This document shows positions 6,108-13,184 of a DNA stretch of 20,103 nucleotides, one piece after another. Numbering within the stretch: position 1 is the first letter of the stretch; each line of letters starts with the position of its first letter. Under the pieces are notes generated by a model. That model was given only the letters and a program-made list of their open reading frames with translations, was not told the DNA's origin and searched no databases. The DNA comes from Atopobiaceae bacterium. GTDB taxonomy: Bacteria > Actinomycetota > Coriobacteriia > Coriobacteriales > Atopobiaceae. Where the stretch lies: assembly GCA_902834555.1 (NCBI GenBank), contig CADFJN010000030.1, positions 1-20,103 of the forward strand, in the 5' to 3' direction. A program made the translations under genes and the position numbers.

Positions 6108-8648
6108 TTAACCCTCGATCTTCACGATGGGCGCAAAGCCCTTCATGAGCTTCTTGGTCTTGCCCGTGCGAGAGAAGCGCACCTCAATGGTGTCGCCCTT
6201 GGCGGCAATGACCACGCCGGGACCAAAGGTCTTGTGCGAGACGTGATCTCCTGCCGAGAAGGACTCCGCCGCCTTCGCCGCATCGCGGCGCGGGGCCTGC
6301 GGGCGCGGCAGGGGCGCGGAAGCCGCGGCGCTTGGGGCGACAGAGCCGCCCGTCGAGCGCGTGCGCGAGCCAAAGACGTGGCCACCATAGACCTCGGAAC
6401 CGCGCCCGCTGCCAAAGGTGCCGTGCCTGTCTCCGCGCTTCTCCCAGCCCACGCCCGAGAAGCCCGACGAGCCCACGCCCACGGCCTCGACGTCTGCCGC
6501 AGGAATCTCGTTCACAAAGCGACTGCGGGGGTTTGCCTGCACCGAGCCAAAGGTGCGGCGCGTGAGGGCGTAGGTAAGGTAGAGCCGCTTGCGGGCGCGC
6601 GTGATGGCCACGTACGCCAGGCGGCGCTCCTCCTCGATCGACGCCGGGTCGCTCTCGTGCGCCGAGTGCGGGAAGATTCCCTCCTCCATGCCCGCGACGA
6701 ACACGACCGGGAACTCCAGGCCCTTCGCGGAGTGCACGGTCATCATGGTGACGGCGCTCGCCGAGCCCGCAAGCGAGTCCAGGTCCGACCGCAGTGCGAG
6801 CCACTCGAGAAGTGCAGGAAGCTTCTGCGCCGCGACGTCGGGCAGCTGGGTTCCTTCTGCAGGCGATTTCGTGAGCGAAGCGAGCGAGCGAGCGTCGTCA
6901 GACGCGAGCGCTGAGCCGGCAGGAGGAACCAAGCTGCCTGCGGCCCGGAGCTGTTCCAGGCTCTCGAGCGTCTCGACTGCGTCGTCGTGGGTCTCGTCGA
7001 ACTCGGCCGCGACGCCGTAGAACTCCTTGATGTTCTCGATGCGGCTGTCTGCCTCGACGGAGTGTTCGGCTTCCAGGGCTCGGATGAGGCCGGAGCGGTC
7101 GATGATGGCCTCCACCACGTCCGAGAGCTCGCCCGTCATGTGGCGGCCGGCCTCGATGGTGCCCGTGAACTCGGAGAGCGCGCCCCGCACCTTGGGCGAG
7201 AGCAGGCCCTGCTCAGCAATGCACGCCTCGCACGCGGAGAAGAACGAGATGCGGTTCTCGGCGGCGTACGCGCGAATCTTGCCGATGGACGTGGAACCAA
7301 TGCCGCGGCGCGGCGTGTTGACCACGCGCAGCGCGGCCACATCGTCATCCGGGTTCACGACGACCTTGAGGTAGGCCATCACGTCGCGAACCTCCTGGCG
7401 GTCGAAGAAGCGCGTGCCGCCCACAATCTTGTAGGGCACGCCGGCGCGCAGGAACATGTCTTCGAGGATGCGCGACTGCGCGTTGGTGCGGTAGAAGACG
7501 GCAACGTCGTCGTAGCTGGTGCCCTTGTCGTGTAGCTTCTCGATCTCCGAGCCAATCCAGCGGCCCTCGTCGCGCTCGTCCGCGGCCTGGTACACGCGAA
7601 TCTTCTCGCCATCGCCAGCGTCGGTGAAGAGGCGCTTGGCCTTGCGGTGCGAGTTGTGGGCCACCACGGCGTTTGCCGCGTTGAGGATGTGGCCGGTGGA
7701 GCGGTAGTTCTGCTCGAGCTTGACCACGTGGGCGTCGGGATAGTCCTTCTCGAACGAGAGGATGTTCTTGATGTCGGCGCCACGCCAGGAGTAGATGGAC
7801 TGGTCGTCGTCACCCACGACCATGAGGTTTCTGTACTTGCGAGCCAAAAGGTTGGTGATGGCGTACTGGACACCGTTGGTGTCCTGGTACTCGTCCACGC
7901 TAATCTGACGGAAGCGCTCCTGGTAAGCGTCGAGTACCTGCGGGTTCTTGGCGAGAAGCTCGAAGGCCTTTACCAGGAGATCATCGAAGTCCATGGCGTT
8001 GGCGCGCTCGAGGCGGCCCTGCAGGACGCGGTAGACCTGCGCCGCCTTGCGCTCAAGCGGGGTCTGGGCCTGGCCTTGCATCTCATCGGGCATGATCAGG
8101 CCGTTCTTCGCCGCCGAGATCTGCGAGCGGATGGCCTGGATGGGGAACTGCTTGGGGTCCACGTCGAGCTCGGACATGATGGTCTTGACCAGGCGCTTCG
8201 AGTCATCGTCGTCGTAGATGGTGAAGTTTGGCTGGTAGCCTACGAGCTCCGGGTCGTCGCGCAGCATGCGCACGCACATGGCGTGGAAGGTGCAGACCCA
8301 CATGCCGCGGGTGCCGCCGGGGAGAAGCGCGTTGAGACGCTCGCGCATCTCGGCCGCCGCCTTGTTGGTGAACGTGATGGCGAGGACCTGCCACGGACGC
8401 ACGCCCTCGTCGGCCACCATGTGCGCGATGCGGTACGTGAGCACGCGCGTCTTGCCAGAGCCCGCGCCGGCAAGCACCAGAAGCGGCCCATGGGTGCAGA
8501 GCACGGCGTCGCGCTGTGCGGGGTTGAGGCCGTCGATGTCGACGGCAGAGGGGCGGTTGGCGGCGGAGCACGCGGCGGGCTGCGCGGCGGGTGCCGCCTG
8601 CTGGGCGCTAGCTGCGGAGAAGAACGAGAACTGCTGGTCAGAGGGCAT
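6108..8648 (-). CDS. pcrA: UvrD/PcrA-type superfamily 1 DNA helicase
   Basis: An 846-residue ATP-dependent 3'-5' helicase of DNA repair and replication. Motifs in order are Q-motif LNPAQRDAV (41-49), Walker A GAGSGKT (61-67), ITFTNKAAAEM (91-101), motif II DEYQD (252-256), GDDDQSIYSWRG (279-290), QNYRST (313-318), TVHSAKGLEFPVVFVAG (637-653) and VAITRARKRLY (680-690). A flexible Gly/Ser/Ala-rich linker (about 710-785) leads to the PcrA C-terminal Tudor-like domain (GDHVSHKTFGPGVV to the end). A non-conserved insert at about 571-602 is encoded by an imperfect palindrome. The N-terminal 35 residues are Ala/Gln-rich. The ATG at 8648 has AGGAGA upstream. It could also be called UvrD; the C-terminal domain favours PcrA. 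Confidence 0.96.
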   Translation of the reverse strand: MPSDQQFSFFSAASAQQAAPAAQPAACSAANRPSAVDIDGLNPAQRDAVLCTHGPLLVLAGAGSGKTRVLTYRIAHMVADEGVRPWQVLAITFTNKAAAEMRERLNALLPGGTRGMWVCTFHAMCVRMLRDDPELVGYQPNFTIYDDDDSKRLVKTIMSELDVDPKQFPIQAIRSQISAAKNGLIMPDEMQGQAQTPLERKAAQVYRVLQGRLERANAMDFDDLLVKAFELLAKNPQVLDAYQERFRQISVDEYQDTNGVQYAITNLLARKYRNLMVVGDDDQSIYSWRGADIKNILSFEKDYPDAHVVKLEQNYRSTGHILNAANAVVAHNSHRKAKRLFTDAGDGEKIRVYQAADERDEGRWIGSEIEKLHDKGTSYDDVAVFYRTNAQSRILEDMFLRAGVPYKIVGGTRFFDRQEVRDVMAYLKVVVNPDDDVAALRVVNTPRRGIGSTSIGKIRAYAAENRISFFSACEACIAEQGLLSPKVRGALSEFTGTIEAGRHMTGELSDVVEAIIDRSGLIRALEAEHSVEADSRIENIKEFYGVAAEFDETHDDAVETLESLEQLRAAGSLVPPAGSALASDDARSLASLTKSPAEGTQLPDVAAQKLPALLEWLALRSDLDSLAGSASAVTMMTVHSAKGLEFPVVFVAGMEEGIFPHSAHESDPASIEEERRLAYVAITRARKRLYLTYALTRRTFGSVQANPRSRFVNEIPAADVEAVGVGSSGFSGVGWEKRGDRHGTFGSGRGSEVYGGHVFGSRTRSTGGSVAPSAAASAPLPRPQAPRRDAAKAAESFSAGDHVSHKTFGPGVVIAAKGDTIEVRFSRTGKTKKLMKGFAPIVKIEG
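6841..6938. repeat. palindromic element inside pcrA
   Basis: The 24-nt arms at 6841-6864 and 6915-6938 are complementary at 21 of 24 positions counting only Watson-Crick pairs. The 50-nt centre is rich in GAGC repeats and carries its own small hairpin (GCGTC, GTCA, GACGC at 6892-6905). The whole falls in frame within pcrA and encodes about 32 residues of low conservation. It looks like a short palindromic element captured as coding sequence; other copies were not recognised in this window. Confidence 0.6.
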
Positions 8649-8722
8649 GCATGTCTCCTGTGGTATCGAGTTGACTCACAAGAGTCTAACGCCCGGAGAC
8701 GACAGTAATAGGAACCTCCAAT

Positions 8723-8753
8723 GGAATCCCATTGCCCGGCAAACTAATCCCGC
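8723..8753 (+). repeat. 31-bp flanking direct repeat, left copy
   Basis: It matches 9007-9037 at 27 of 31 positions; the last 20 bases (GCCCGGCAAACTAATCCCGC) are identical in both. The pair encloses the mosaic repeat cluster at a 284-bp offset. TGGAATCCC at 8722-8730 also recurs inverted at 8960-8968. Confidence 0.8.
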
Positions 8754-8765
8754 GGTTCTTCTCGC

Positions 8766-8892
8766 CCCGCCACACATTCGCACCCGAAGCTGTATCCCGT
8801 CCAGGTCGATACACGTTCGACCCCCGAAGCTGTATCGGCCCGCCACACATTCGCACCCGAAGCTGTATCCCGGCCAGGCCGATACACGTTCG
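8766..8892 (+). repeat. two 54-bp direct repeats (period 73)
   Basis: Copies at 8766-8819 and 8839-8892 agree at 52 of 54 positions. Each starts CCCGCCACACATTCG and ends GATACACGTTCG. Inside each copy CGAAGCTGTATC can pair with GATACACGTTCG, giving a stem broken only by a 2x2 mismatch. The 19-bp spacer holds a further partial copy, CCCGAAGCTGTATC (8823-8836). Confidence 0.85.
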
Positions 8893-8909
8893 GATACCGA
8901 ATGTGTGGC
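8769..8909. repeat. 141-bp mosaic element with 12-bp terminal inverted repeats
   Basis: GCCACACATTCG at 8769-8780 is the exact complement of CGAATGTGTGGC at 8898-8909. The interior is made of the words CCGAAGCTGTATC and the inverted CCGAACGTGTATC. The layout recalls a mosaic of palindromic units (BIME-like) or a miniature element. There is no coding capacity. Confidence 0.65.
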
Positions 8910-9006
8910 AAGGTCCCTCCTAACTCGGTGCCCAGCGACGCCCGAGCAAGGGTTTCCACGGGATTCCATACGAGAAGAGCCCCTCAGGCGCCGCCGCGGC
9001 CAGGAC

Positions 9007-9037
9007 GGGATCCCGCCGCCCGGCAAACTAATCCCGC
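9007..9037 (+). repeat. 31-bp flanking direct repeat, right copy
   Basis: Partner of 8723-8753; it lies immediately 3' of the NADH oxidase gene on that gene's strand. The final 20 bases are identical to the left copy. Confidence 0.8.
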
Positions 9038-9045
9038 CGCGAGCC

Positions 9046-10398
9046 CTAGGCACCCAGGACCGCGGAGTACGCCGCCATGGTGTAGTAGTTGTACGGCTGG
9101 TTGAAGTGCGGCAGGAAGAAGACGTCGAGCAGCGCCAGGCGATCGATGGTCAGCCCCTCCTGGATTGCCAGCGAGAACATGTGGATGCCTGCGCTCATGT
9201 CGTAGGTCGAGGCCATCTGCGCGCCAAGGACCCTGCGCGTGGTGCCGTCGAAGACCACGCAGATCTTGACCTCGGGGTTCTCGGTCTCAACGAAGGTCGC
9301 CTTCTGCACCTGCGAGAAGTCGCTCACGCAGGCATCGTAGCCGGCCTTGCGCGCGGCTGCCTCGGTGAGGCCCGTGGCCACCATCTTGAGGTCGTAGATG
9401 CAGATGCCCGATGAGCCCTGCACGCCCACGCCCTCGATGGCCATGCCGCAGGCGTTGTGGCCAGCCACAATGCCCGAGCGCACGGCGTTTGTCGCCAGCG
9501 CAATATAGGCGGGCTCGCCGTCCTTGGCGTTGCTATAGCAGCTGGAGCAGTCCCCCACCGCGTACACGCCTCGACGGCTGGTCTCCTGGTGGTGGTCGAC
9601 GAGAAGCGCGCCGTTCCGCAGCGTGTCAAAGCCTGCGCCCTCGAAAAGCGCGGTATTTGGCTTGAAGCCAATGCACAGGCACACGAGGTCCGCCTGGTGG
9701 GTGCCCTTGTCGGTTACCACGCGGGCCACCTTGCCGTCCTCGCCTTCAAGACGCAGGACCTTCTCGCCAAAGGCAAGCTCGATGCCGTGGCTGCGGAGGT
9801 TCTCGGCCATGAGGTCGCAAAACTCCTCGTCAAAGTTGCCCGAGACGCAGGTGGGCGCCATGTCGACAAGCGTGACCTCGCGTCCGTTGCGCTGGAATGC
9901 CTCCGCCAGCTCGACGCCAATGTAGCCCGCGCCCACAACGGCAACGCGGCGGATGGCGGGGTCCTTGAGCTTCTCGACCACCGCCTGCGCGTCCTGGAAG
10001 AGCTTCACGCGCTGGACGTTCTGGAGGTCGACGCCCTCGATGGGCGGGATGATGGGCAGCGAACCCGTGGCCAGGATGAGCTTGTCGTAGGGCTGGTCAA
10101 CGCGAGTGCCGTCCACCGCAACGGCGTGGACCACCTGCGCGTCGTAGTCGATGGACTCGACGCGCGTCTCCATGAGGACCGTCGCGCCCTTGGCCTCGAA
10201 ACCCTCCTTGGTCTGGTAGAAGAGGCCGTCCGGACCAGAGATCTGCCGGCCAATCCACAACGCCATGCCGCACCCCAAAAAGCTGATGTTGCTATTCTGG
10301 TCGATGATCACGACCTCGTTGCCGGGGTGGTTGTCGAGAATGGCGTTGGCCGCCGCGGTCCCCGCGTGGTTGGCGCCGACGATCACGATCCTGCTCAT
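9046..10398 (-). CDS. nox: flavin-dependent NADH oxidase (CoA-disulfide reductase family)
   Basis: A 450-residue FAD enzyme of the pyridine nucleotide-disulfide oxidoreductase family, most like water-forming NADH oxidases that reduce O2 to water and regenerate NAD+. Seen: N-terminal FAD motif IVIVGANHAGTAAA, the single redox cysteine in SFLGCGMALWIG (Cys43), the NAD-binding VAVVGAGYIGVELAEAF, FAD-contacting YAVGDCSS, and the C-terminal dimer-domain ending HFNQPYNYYTMAA typical of Nox and CoADR proteins. In an anaerobic or microaerophilic host it would act in oxygen removal. The ATG at 10398 begins the Rossmann strand directly. Its upstream region contains an AT-rich inverted repeat that may bind a redox regulator. 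NADH peroxidase or CoA-disulfide reductase remain alternatives, because these share the same motifs. Confidence 0.9.
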   Translation of the reverse strand: MSRIVIVGANHAGTAAANAILDNHPGNEVVIIDQNSNISFLGCGMALWIGRQISGPDGLFYQTKEGFEAKGATVLMETRVESIDYDAQVVHAVAVDGTRVDQPYDKLILATGSLPIIPPIEGVDLQNVQRVKLFQDAQAVVEKLKDPAIRRVAVVGAGYIGVELAEAFQRNGREVTLVDMAPTCVSGNFDEEFCDLMAENLRSHGIELAFGEKVLRLEGEDGKVARVVTDKGTHQADLVCLCIGFKPNTALFEGAGFDTLRNGALLVDHHQETSRRGVYAVGDCSSCYSNAKDGEPAYIALATNAVRSGIVAGHNACGMAIEGVGVQGSSGICIYDLKMVATGLTEAAARKAGYDACVSDFSQVQKATFVETENPEVKICVVFDGTTRRVLGAQMASTYDMSAGIHMFSLAIQEGLTIDRLALLDVFFLPHFNQPYNYYTMAAYSAVLGA

Positions 10399-10492
10399 GT
10401 GCTCCCCTTCCCTCCCGCGGGCGTACCGCGCGGACGGACACGAGGGACGCAGCGGACAGACGAAGGGCAGCTGCCGGCAGTCCCTTGCGCTA

Positions 10493-10513
10493 ATGTTATC
10501 TTCTATATAACAT
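10493..10513. promoter_or_regulatory. AT-rich inverted repeat upstream of nox
   Basis: ATGTTAT (10493-10499) and ATAACAT (10507-10513) form a perfect 7-bp inverted repeat with a 7-nt spacer, in an AT-rich island about 95 bp upstream of the nox start. TATATA-like words inside could serve as a -10 box. The shape is broadly like operators of redox regulators such as Rex, but the spacing differs from the usual 18-bp Rex site. The operator role is inferred. Confidence 0.45.
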
Positions 10514-10597
10514 ATTGCCCGAGCAGTACGGCCGGCTTCTAATTGCTATTCGGTGAGTGACACATATACGCGGTGGGGTGCCCCTCCGTGAGCAGCC

Positions 10598-10885
10598 CTA
10601 ACCGACAAGAGCTTCTACATGCGGAAGCTTGGTAGTATCAATCGTCTTAAGGTCATAGGTCGACTGCAGGTTGAGCCAGAACTGAGCGGTGGTCCCCAGC
10701 GCCTCCCCCAGAAGCCATGCCATCTCAGCTGTAATGCCTCGCCGACCATTCACGATGTCGGATATCGCAGACTGCGGCTTGCCAATGGCCTTGGCAAGCC
10801 GGTACTGGCTAATGCCCATCGGCTCAAGAAACTCTTCGAGAAGAATCTCGCCTGGGGTGGAAATATAGCTATGAATGGTAGTCAC
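10598..10885 (-). CDS. higA: HigA-family antitoxin, orphan
   Basis: A 95-residue XRE-type helix-turn-helix protein. The opening HSYISTPGEILLEEFLEPMG, the helix-turn-helix around ISQYRLAKAIGKPQSAISDIVNGRRGI, and the trailing EALGTTAQFWLNLQ are hallmarks of HigA antitoxins, which bind a RelE-like mRNA-cleaving toxin and repress their own promoter. The GTG at 10885 is chosen: GAGGGGAG lies upstream at good spacing, and family members begin just before this point. The ATG at 10945 has no ribosome site. The expected partner toxin, normally encoded directly upstream, is absent: only about 98 bp separate this start from the U32 gene. Base composition is lower in GC than the neighbours, hinting at acquisition. 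It may now act as a free repressor. Confidence 0.85.
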   Translation of the reverse strand: MTTIHSYISTPGEILLEEFLEPMGISQYRLAKAIGKPQSAISDIVNGRRGITAEMAWLLGEALGTTAQFWLNLQSTYDLKTIDTTKLPHVEALVG

Positions 10886-10983
10886 AGAACTCAACTCCCC
10901 TCGCTTCCCCATCTCGCCAGGTAAAGCAGATTCGCCATTGGTCATTGACGCGAATGCTATAGAGCCTATCGCTCGCGGAGATC

Positions 10984-12165
10984 TTACCCCCGCGCGCAGA
11001 GCAGGTCGAGCGGCTCCACCACGAAGGGAAGTCTCACCTGGTAGAGCTCGCCATTGGTGACGGGAGAAACGTCCAGCTCAAAGCTCCGCACCAGCTGGCC
11101 GGGCGAGAGCACCTCAAGCTCGCCGCCGGCGTCAGCACGGTTGCGGCAACGGACGCAAGCGACGCACGCACCGTCCGCGCCAGCCGAGGCCTGCTCCACC
11201 ACGCCCACGAGGCGTCTCTCGCGCTGGTAATCCACCCTGCCCGGGTTCTGCTGGGGTTCTCCCAGGTAGAAGCCCGTTGAGTACGGGCGATGGCTCACGA
11301 GGTCCAGCTCCCGGCGCCACCGCCCCGCATCCTCGCCGTCCAGCACGTGGCGGTAGGCGTTGGTCACCGCCGCCGCGTAATAGGCGCCCTTCGAGCGACC
11401 TTCCAGCTTGATGGCGTCAACGCCCGCCGCGCGCAGGTCGCCAAGGTACTCAATCATGCAGAGGTCGTTCGACGAGAGCAGATAGCTCGCACGGCTGTCC
11501 TGCTCCACCGGCAGGACGGCGCCGGACTTCTCCTCCGTGAGCGACCACGCCCACCGGCACGGCTGCGCGCAGGCTCCGTGGCTGGCAGAGCGCCCTGGCC
11601 CCATGAGGTCCGCCGAGAGCAGGCACCGGCCAGAGTACGCCATGCACATCGAGCCGTGCGCAAAGGCCTCAAGCTCGAGCTCCCCCGTCACGCGGCGCCG
11701 CAGTTCGGCGATCTGCCCAAGCGTCATCTCGCGGGCGAGAACCACGCGCCTGGCCCCAAGCCGCGCGTACTCCTCGGCCGCGGCGGCGCTCATGACCGAT
11801 GCTTGCGTTGAGACGTGCACTGCCACCTGCGGCGCATACCTGCGCGCCAGTGCAATGGCACCGAGGTCGGCCACGATCGCCGCGTCTGCACCGGCCTCGG
11901 CCAGAAGCGAGAAGAACGCCGGCAACGCGTCTGCGTCCCTATCGGTCATGACCGTGTTCACGGTCACGTGGACCGCAACGCCCCGCGCGTGCGCGTAGGC
12001 CACCGCCCTTATCAGCTCCTCGTTCGAGAAGTTCCGGCTTCCGGCACGCATGCCCCAGTGCTGGCCAGCCAGATAGACGGCGTCTGCGCCAAAGTGGATG
12101 GCCTCGCGCAGCTGCTCCGGGCCACCTGCAGGCGCCAGAAGCTCCATGGGGATCTGCTCACCCAT
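10984..12165 (-). CDS. peptidase U32-family protein
   Basis: A 393-residue protein of the U32 (collagenase-like) family. Despite the name, characterised members act in RNA modification, such as TrhP in 5-hydroxyuridine formation at tRNA wobble U34 and RlhA on 23S rRNA. Seen: the N-terminal MELLAPAGGPEQLREAIHFGADAVYLAG typical of the family, and the U32 signature EAFAHGSMCMAYSGRCLLS (about 166-184), followed by CAQPCRW, which with those cysteines could form an Fe-S cluster site. IKLEGRSKGAYYAAAVTNAYR follows further on. Which RNA target applies cannot be decided here. The ATG at 12165 is 2 bp after the stop of the tyrosine phosphatase gene, so the two are probably translated from one mRNA. Confidence 0.88.
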   Translation of the reverse strand: MGEQIPMELLAPAGGPEQLREAIHFGADAVYLAGQHWGMRAGSRNFSNEELIRAVAYAHARGVAVHVTVNTVMTDRDADALPAFFSLLAEAGADAAIVADLGAIALARRYAPQVAVHVSTQASVMSAAAAEEYARLGARRVVLAREMTLGQIAELRRRVTGELELEAFAHGSMCMAYSGRCLLSADLMGPGRSASHGACAQPCRWAWSLTEEKSGAVLPVEQDSRASYLLSSNDLCMIEYLGDLRAAGVDAIKLEGRSKGAYYAAAVTNAYRHVLDGEDAGRWRRELDLVSHRPYSTGFYLGEPQQNPGRVDYQRERRLVGVVEQASAGADGACVACVRCRNRADAGGELEVLSPGQLVRSFELDVSPVTNGELYQVRLPFVVEPLDLLCARG

Positions 12166-12167
12166 CG

Positions 12168-12734
12168 CTAGCGGGCCTCGCCCTCGGCCTTGGCCAGCAG
12201 TTTGTCGAGCATCGCCGTGCAGCCGGCCATCACGTCGTCAAAGGTGGCATCGAAGTTGCCCGTGTACCAGGGGTCCGCCACGTCGCGGGGGTGGCCGGTC
12301 CAGTCCATGAGCAGCGAGACCTTGTGCAGCGGATCCGCCTCGCGCACAAGCTGCGCCGAGACGGGCGGCCACGAGAAGCCCATGCCCCTCTCGCCCAGGA
12401 GCAGCCGGTACATGCCGTCATAGTTGTCGCGGTCCATGCCCACGATGTAGTCGAAGCGGTCGTAGTCCCTTGGCCCCATCTGGCGAGCGGCGTGGTGGCC
12501 ACAGGGGATGCCCGCTCGACGCAGGCGCTCGCGCGTGCCGGGGTGGACGTCGTTGCCAAGCTCCTCGCGGCTGGTCGCGGCAGAGTCGATCTCGAAGTCG
12601 CCTTCGCGGCCGGCGCGACGTACCAACTCCTCCATCACGAACTGGGCCATGGTCGAGCGGCAGATGTTGCCGTGGCAAACAAACAGGATACTTGTCGTGC
12701 CGTTCGCGTGCGCCCAGCACAGATTTTTTGCCAT
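12168..12734 (-). CDS. low-molecular-weight protein tyrosine phosphatase
   Basis: A 188-residue cysteine phosphatase that hydrolyses phosphotyrosine. The P-loop CHGNICRS (nucleophile Cys20, Arg26) lies near the N-terminus in ILFVCHGNICRSTMAQF, and the general acid is Asp154 in VADPWYTGNF; both are in the expected order. The protein is longer than the usual 150-160 residues owing to a 15-residue N-terminal extension and extra sequence around SWPPVSAQLVREADPLHKV. The ATG at 12734 has a rather close GAGGGG; no other start would keep the P-loop. The U32 gene follows after 2 bp. Bacterial members often dephosphorylate exopolysaccharide tyrosine kinases or arginine-phosphorylated proteins, but no such kinase is in view. 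Confidence 0.93.
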   Translation of the reverse strand: MAKNLCWAHANGTTSILFVCHGNICRSTMAQFVMEELVRRAGREGDFEIDSAATSREELGNDVHPGTRERLRRAGIPCGHHAARQMGPRDYDRFDYIVGMDRDNYDGMYRLLLGERGMGFSWPPVSAQLVREADPLHKVSLLMDWTGHPRDVADPWYTGNFDATFDDVMAGCTAMLDKLLAKAEGEAR

Positions 12735-12841
12735 GCACCCCTCATTCCGTCACAAGCGCCCAACAACTCGCAGGTTACGAGTATGGACCGCGCCGAGTGG
12801 TCCGCGCAACGTCCCCGCAAGCTCGCCCGACCGCCGCGCAC

Positions 12842-12850
12842 TGCTAGGAT
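12842..12850 (+). promoter_or_regulatory. possible extended -10 promoter
   Basis: TGCTAGGAT reads as an extended -10 element (TGn plus a 4/6 match to TATAAT) about 31 bp before the GTG of the following gene. No matching -35 box is visible. Weak. Confidence 0.3.
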
Positions 12851-12880
12851 TGCAGAAGAACACAGCGAAGGGAGGCTGCG

Positions 12881-13171
12881 GTGGACGAGGCAGACGATAA
12901 GGACCGGGCGAGACAGGCGCTCGCGCGTGCAGCGCAGCGCTGCGGCTGGCCCGCGGAGTTTGGCGAGGCGCTCGCCCTCTACCTGGGCTCCGTTGGCGCG
13001 ATGGAACGCATGGCGGCCTACCTTGCGCAGGCGCGGCCCCAGTCGATGGAGGAGGCCGCCGACGAGGCAGTTGTCATCGTCGAGCAGCGCGATGCCTGGA
13101 TAGAGCGGAAGAAGGGCGAGTACTATAACGCCAAAATCACCGAGTTCTACAACCGCGAGCGCGACGAGTAG
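12881..13171 (+). CDS. small conserved-looking protein of unknown function
   Basis: A 96-residue, highly charged protein I do not recognise. It appears mostly helical: a central AEFGEALALYLGSVGAMERMAAYLAQA is amphipathic, and the C-terminal half is acidic then basic, with AWIERKKGEYYNAKITEFYNRERDE. No signal peptide or membrane segment is evident. The GTG at 12881 is supported by GGGAGG six bases upstream, which makes it a real translated gene rather than a chance frame. It precedes the Tyr_phosphatase_3-type gene by 13 bp and is probably co-transcribed with it, so it may be an accessory of that phosphatase. That link rests on position only. Confidence 0.75.
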   Translation: MDEADDKDRARQALARAAQRCGWPAEFGEALALYLGSVGAMERMAAYLAQARPQSMEEAADEAVVIVEQRDAWIERKKGEYYNAKITEFYNRERDE

Positions 13172-13184
13172 AGAAGGCGCAGGC

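Larger units (their letters stand above)
8649..9045. other. 397-bp non-coding region with nested repeats
   Basis: No gene is supported between the pcrA start and the NADH oxidase stop. The first 70 bases must hold the pcrA promoter, although no convincing -35/-10 pair was found. From 8722 to 9037 the sequence is almost entirely built of repeated words in both orientations, listed separately. No clear T-tailed terminator for the NADH oxidase gene was seen. Confidence 0.7.

Noticed and set aside
8766..8909. possible CRISPR array
   Set aside because: Only two long repeats with a single 19-bp spacer that itself contains repeat sequence; no cas genes and no regular spacing.
8649..9045. small protein genes on either strand
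   Set aside because: The short frames are made by the repeats and have neither ribosome sites nor recognisable products.
10493..10513. canonical Rex operator
   Set aside because: The half-sites and spacing (7-nt spacer, 21-bp total) do not match the usual 18-bp Rex palindrome; kept only as a generic inverted repeat.
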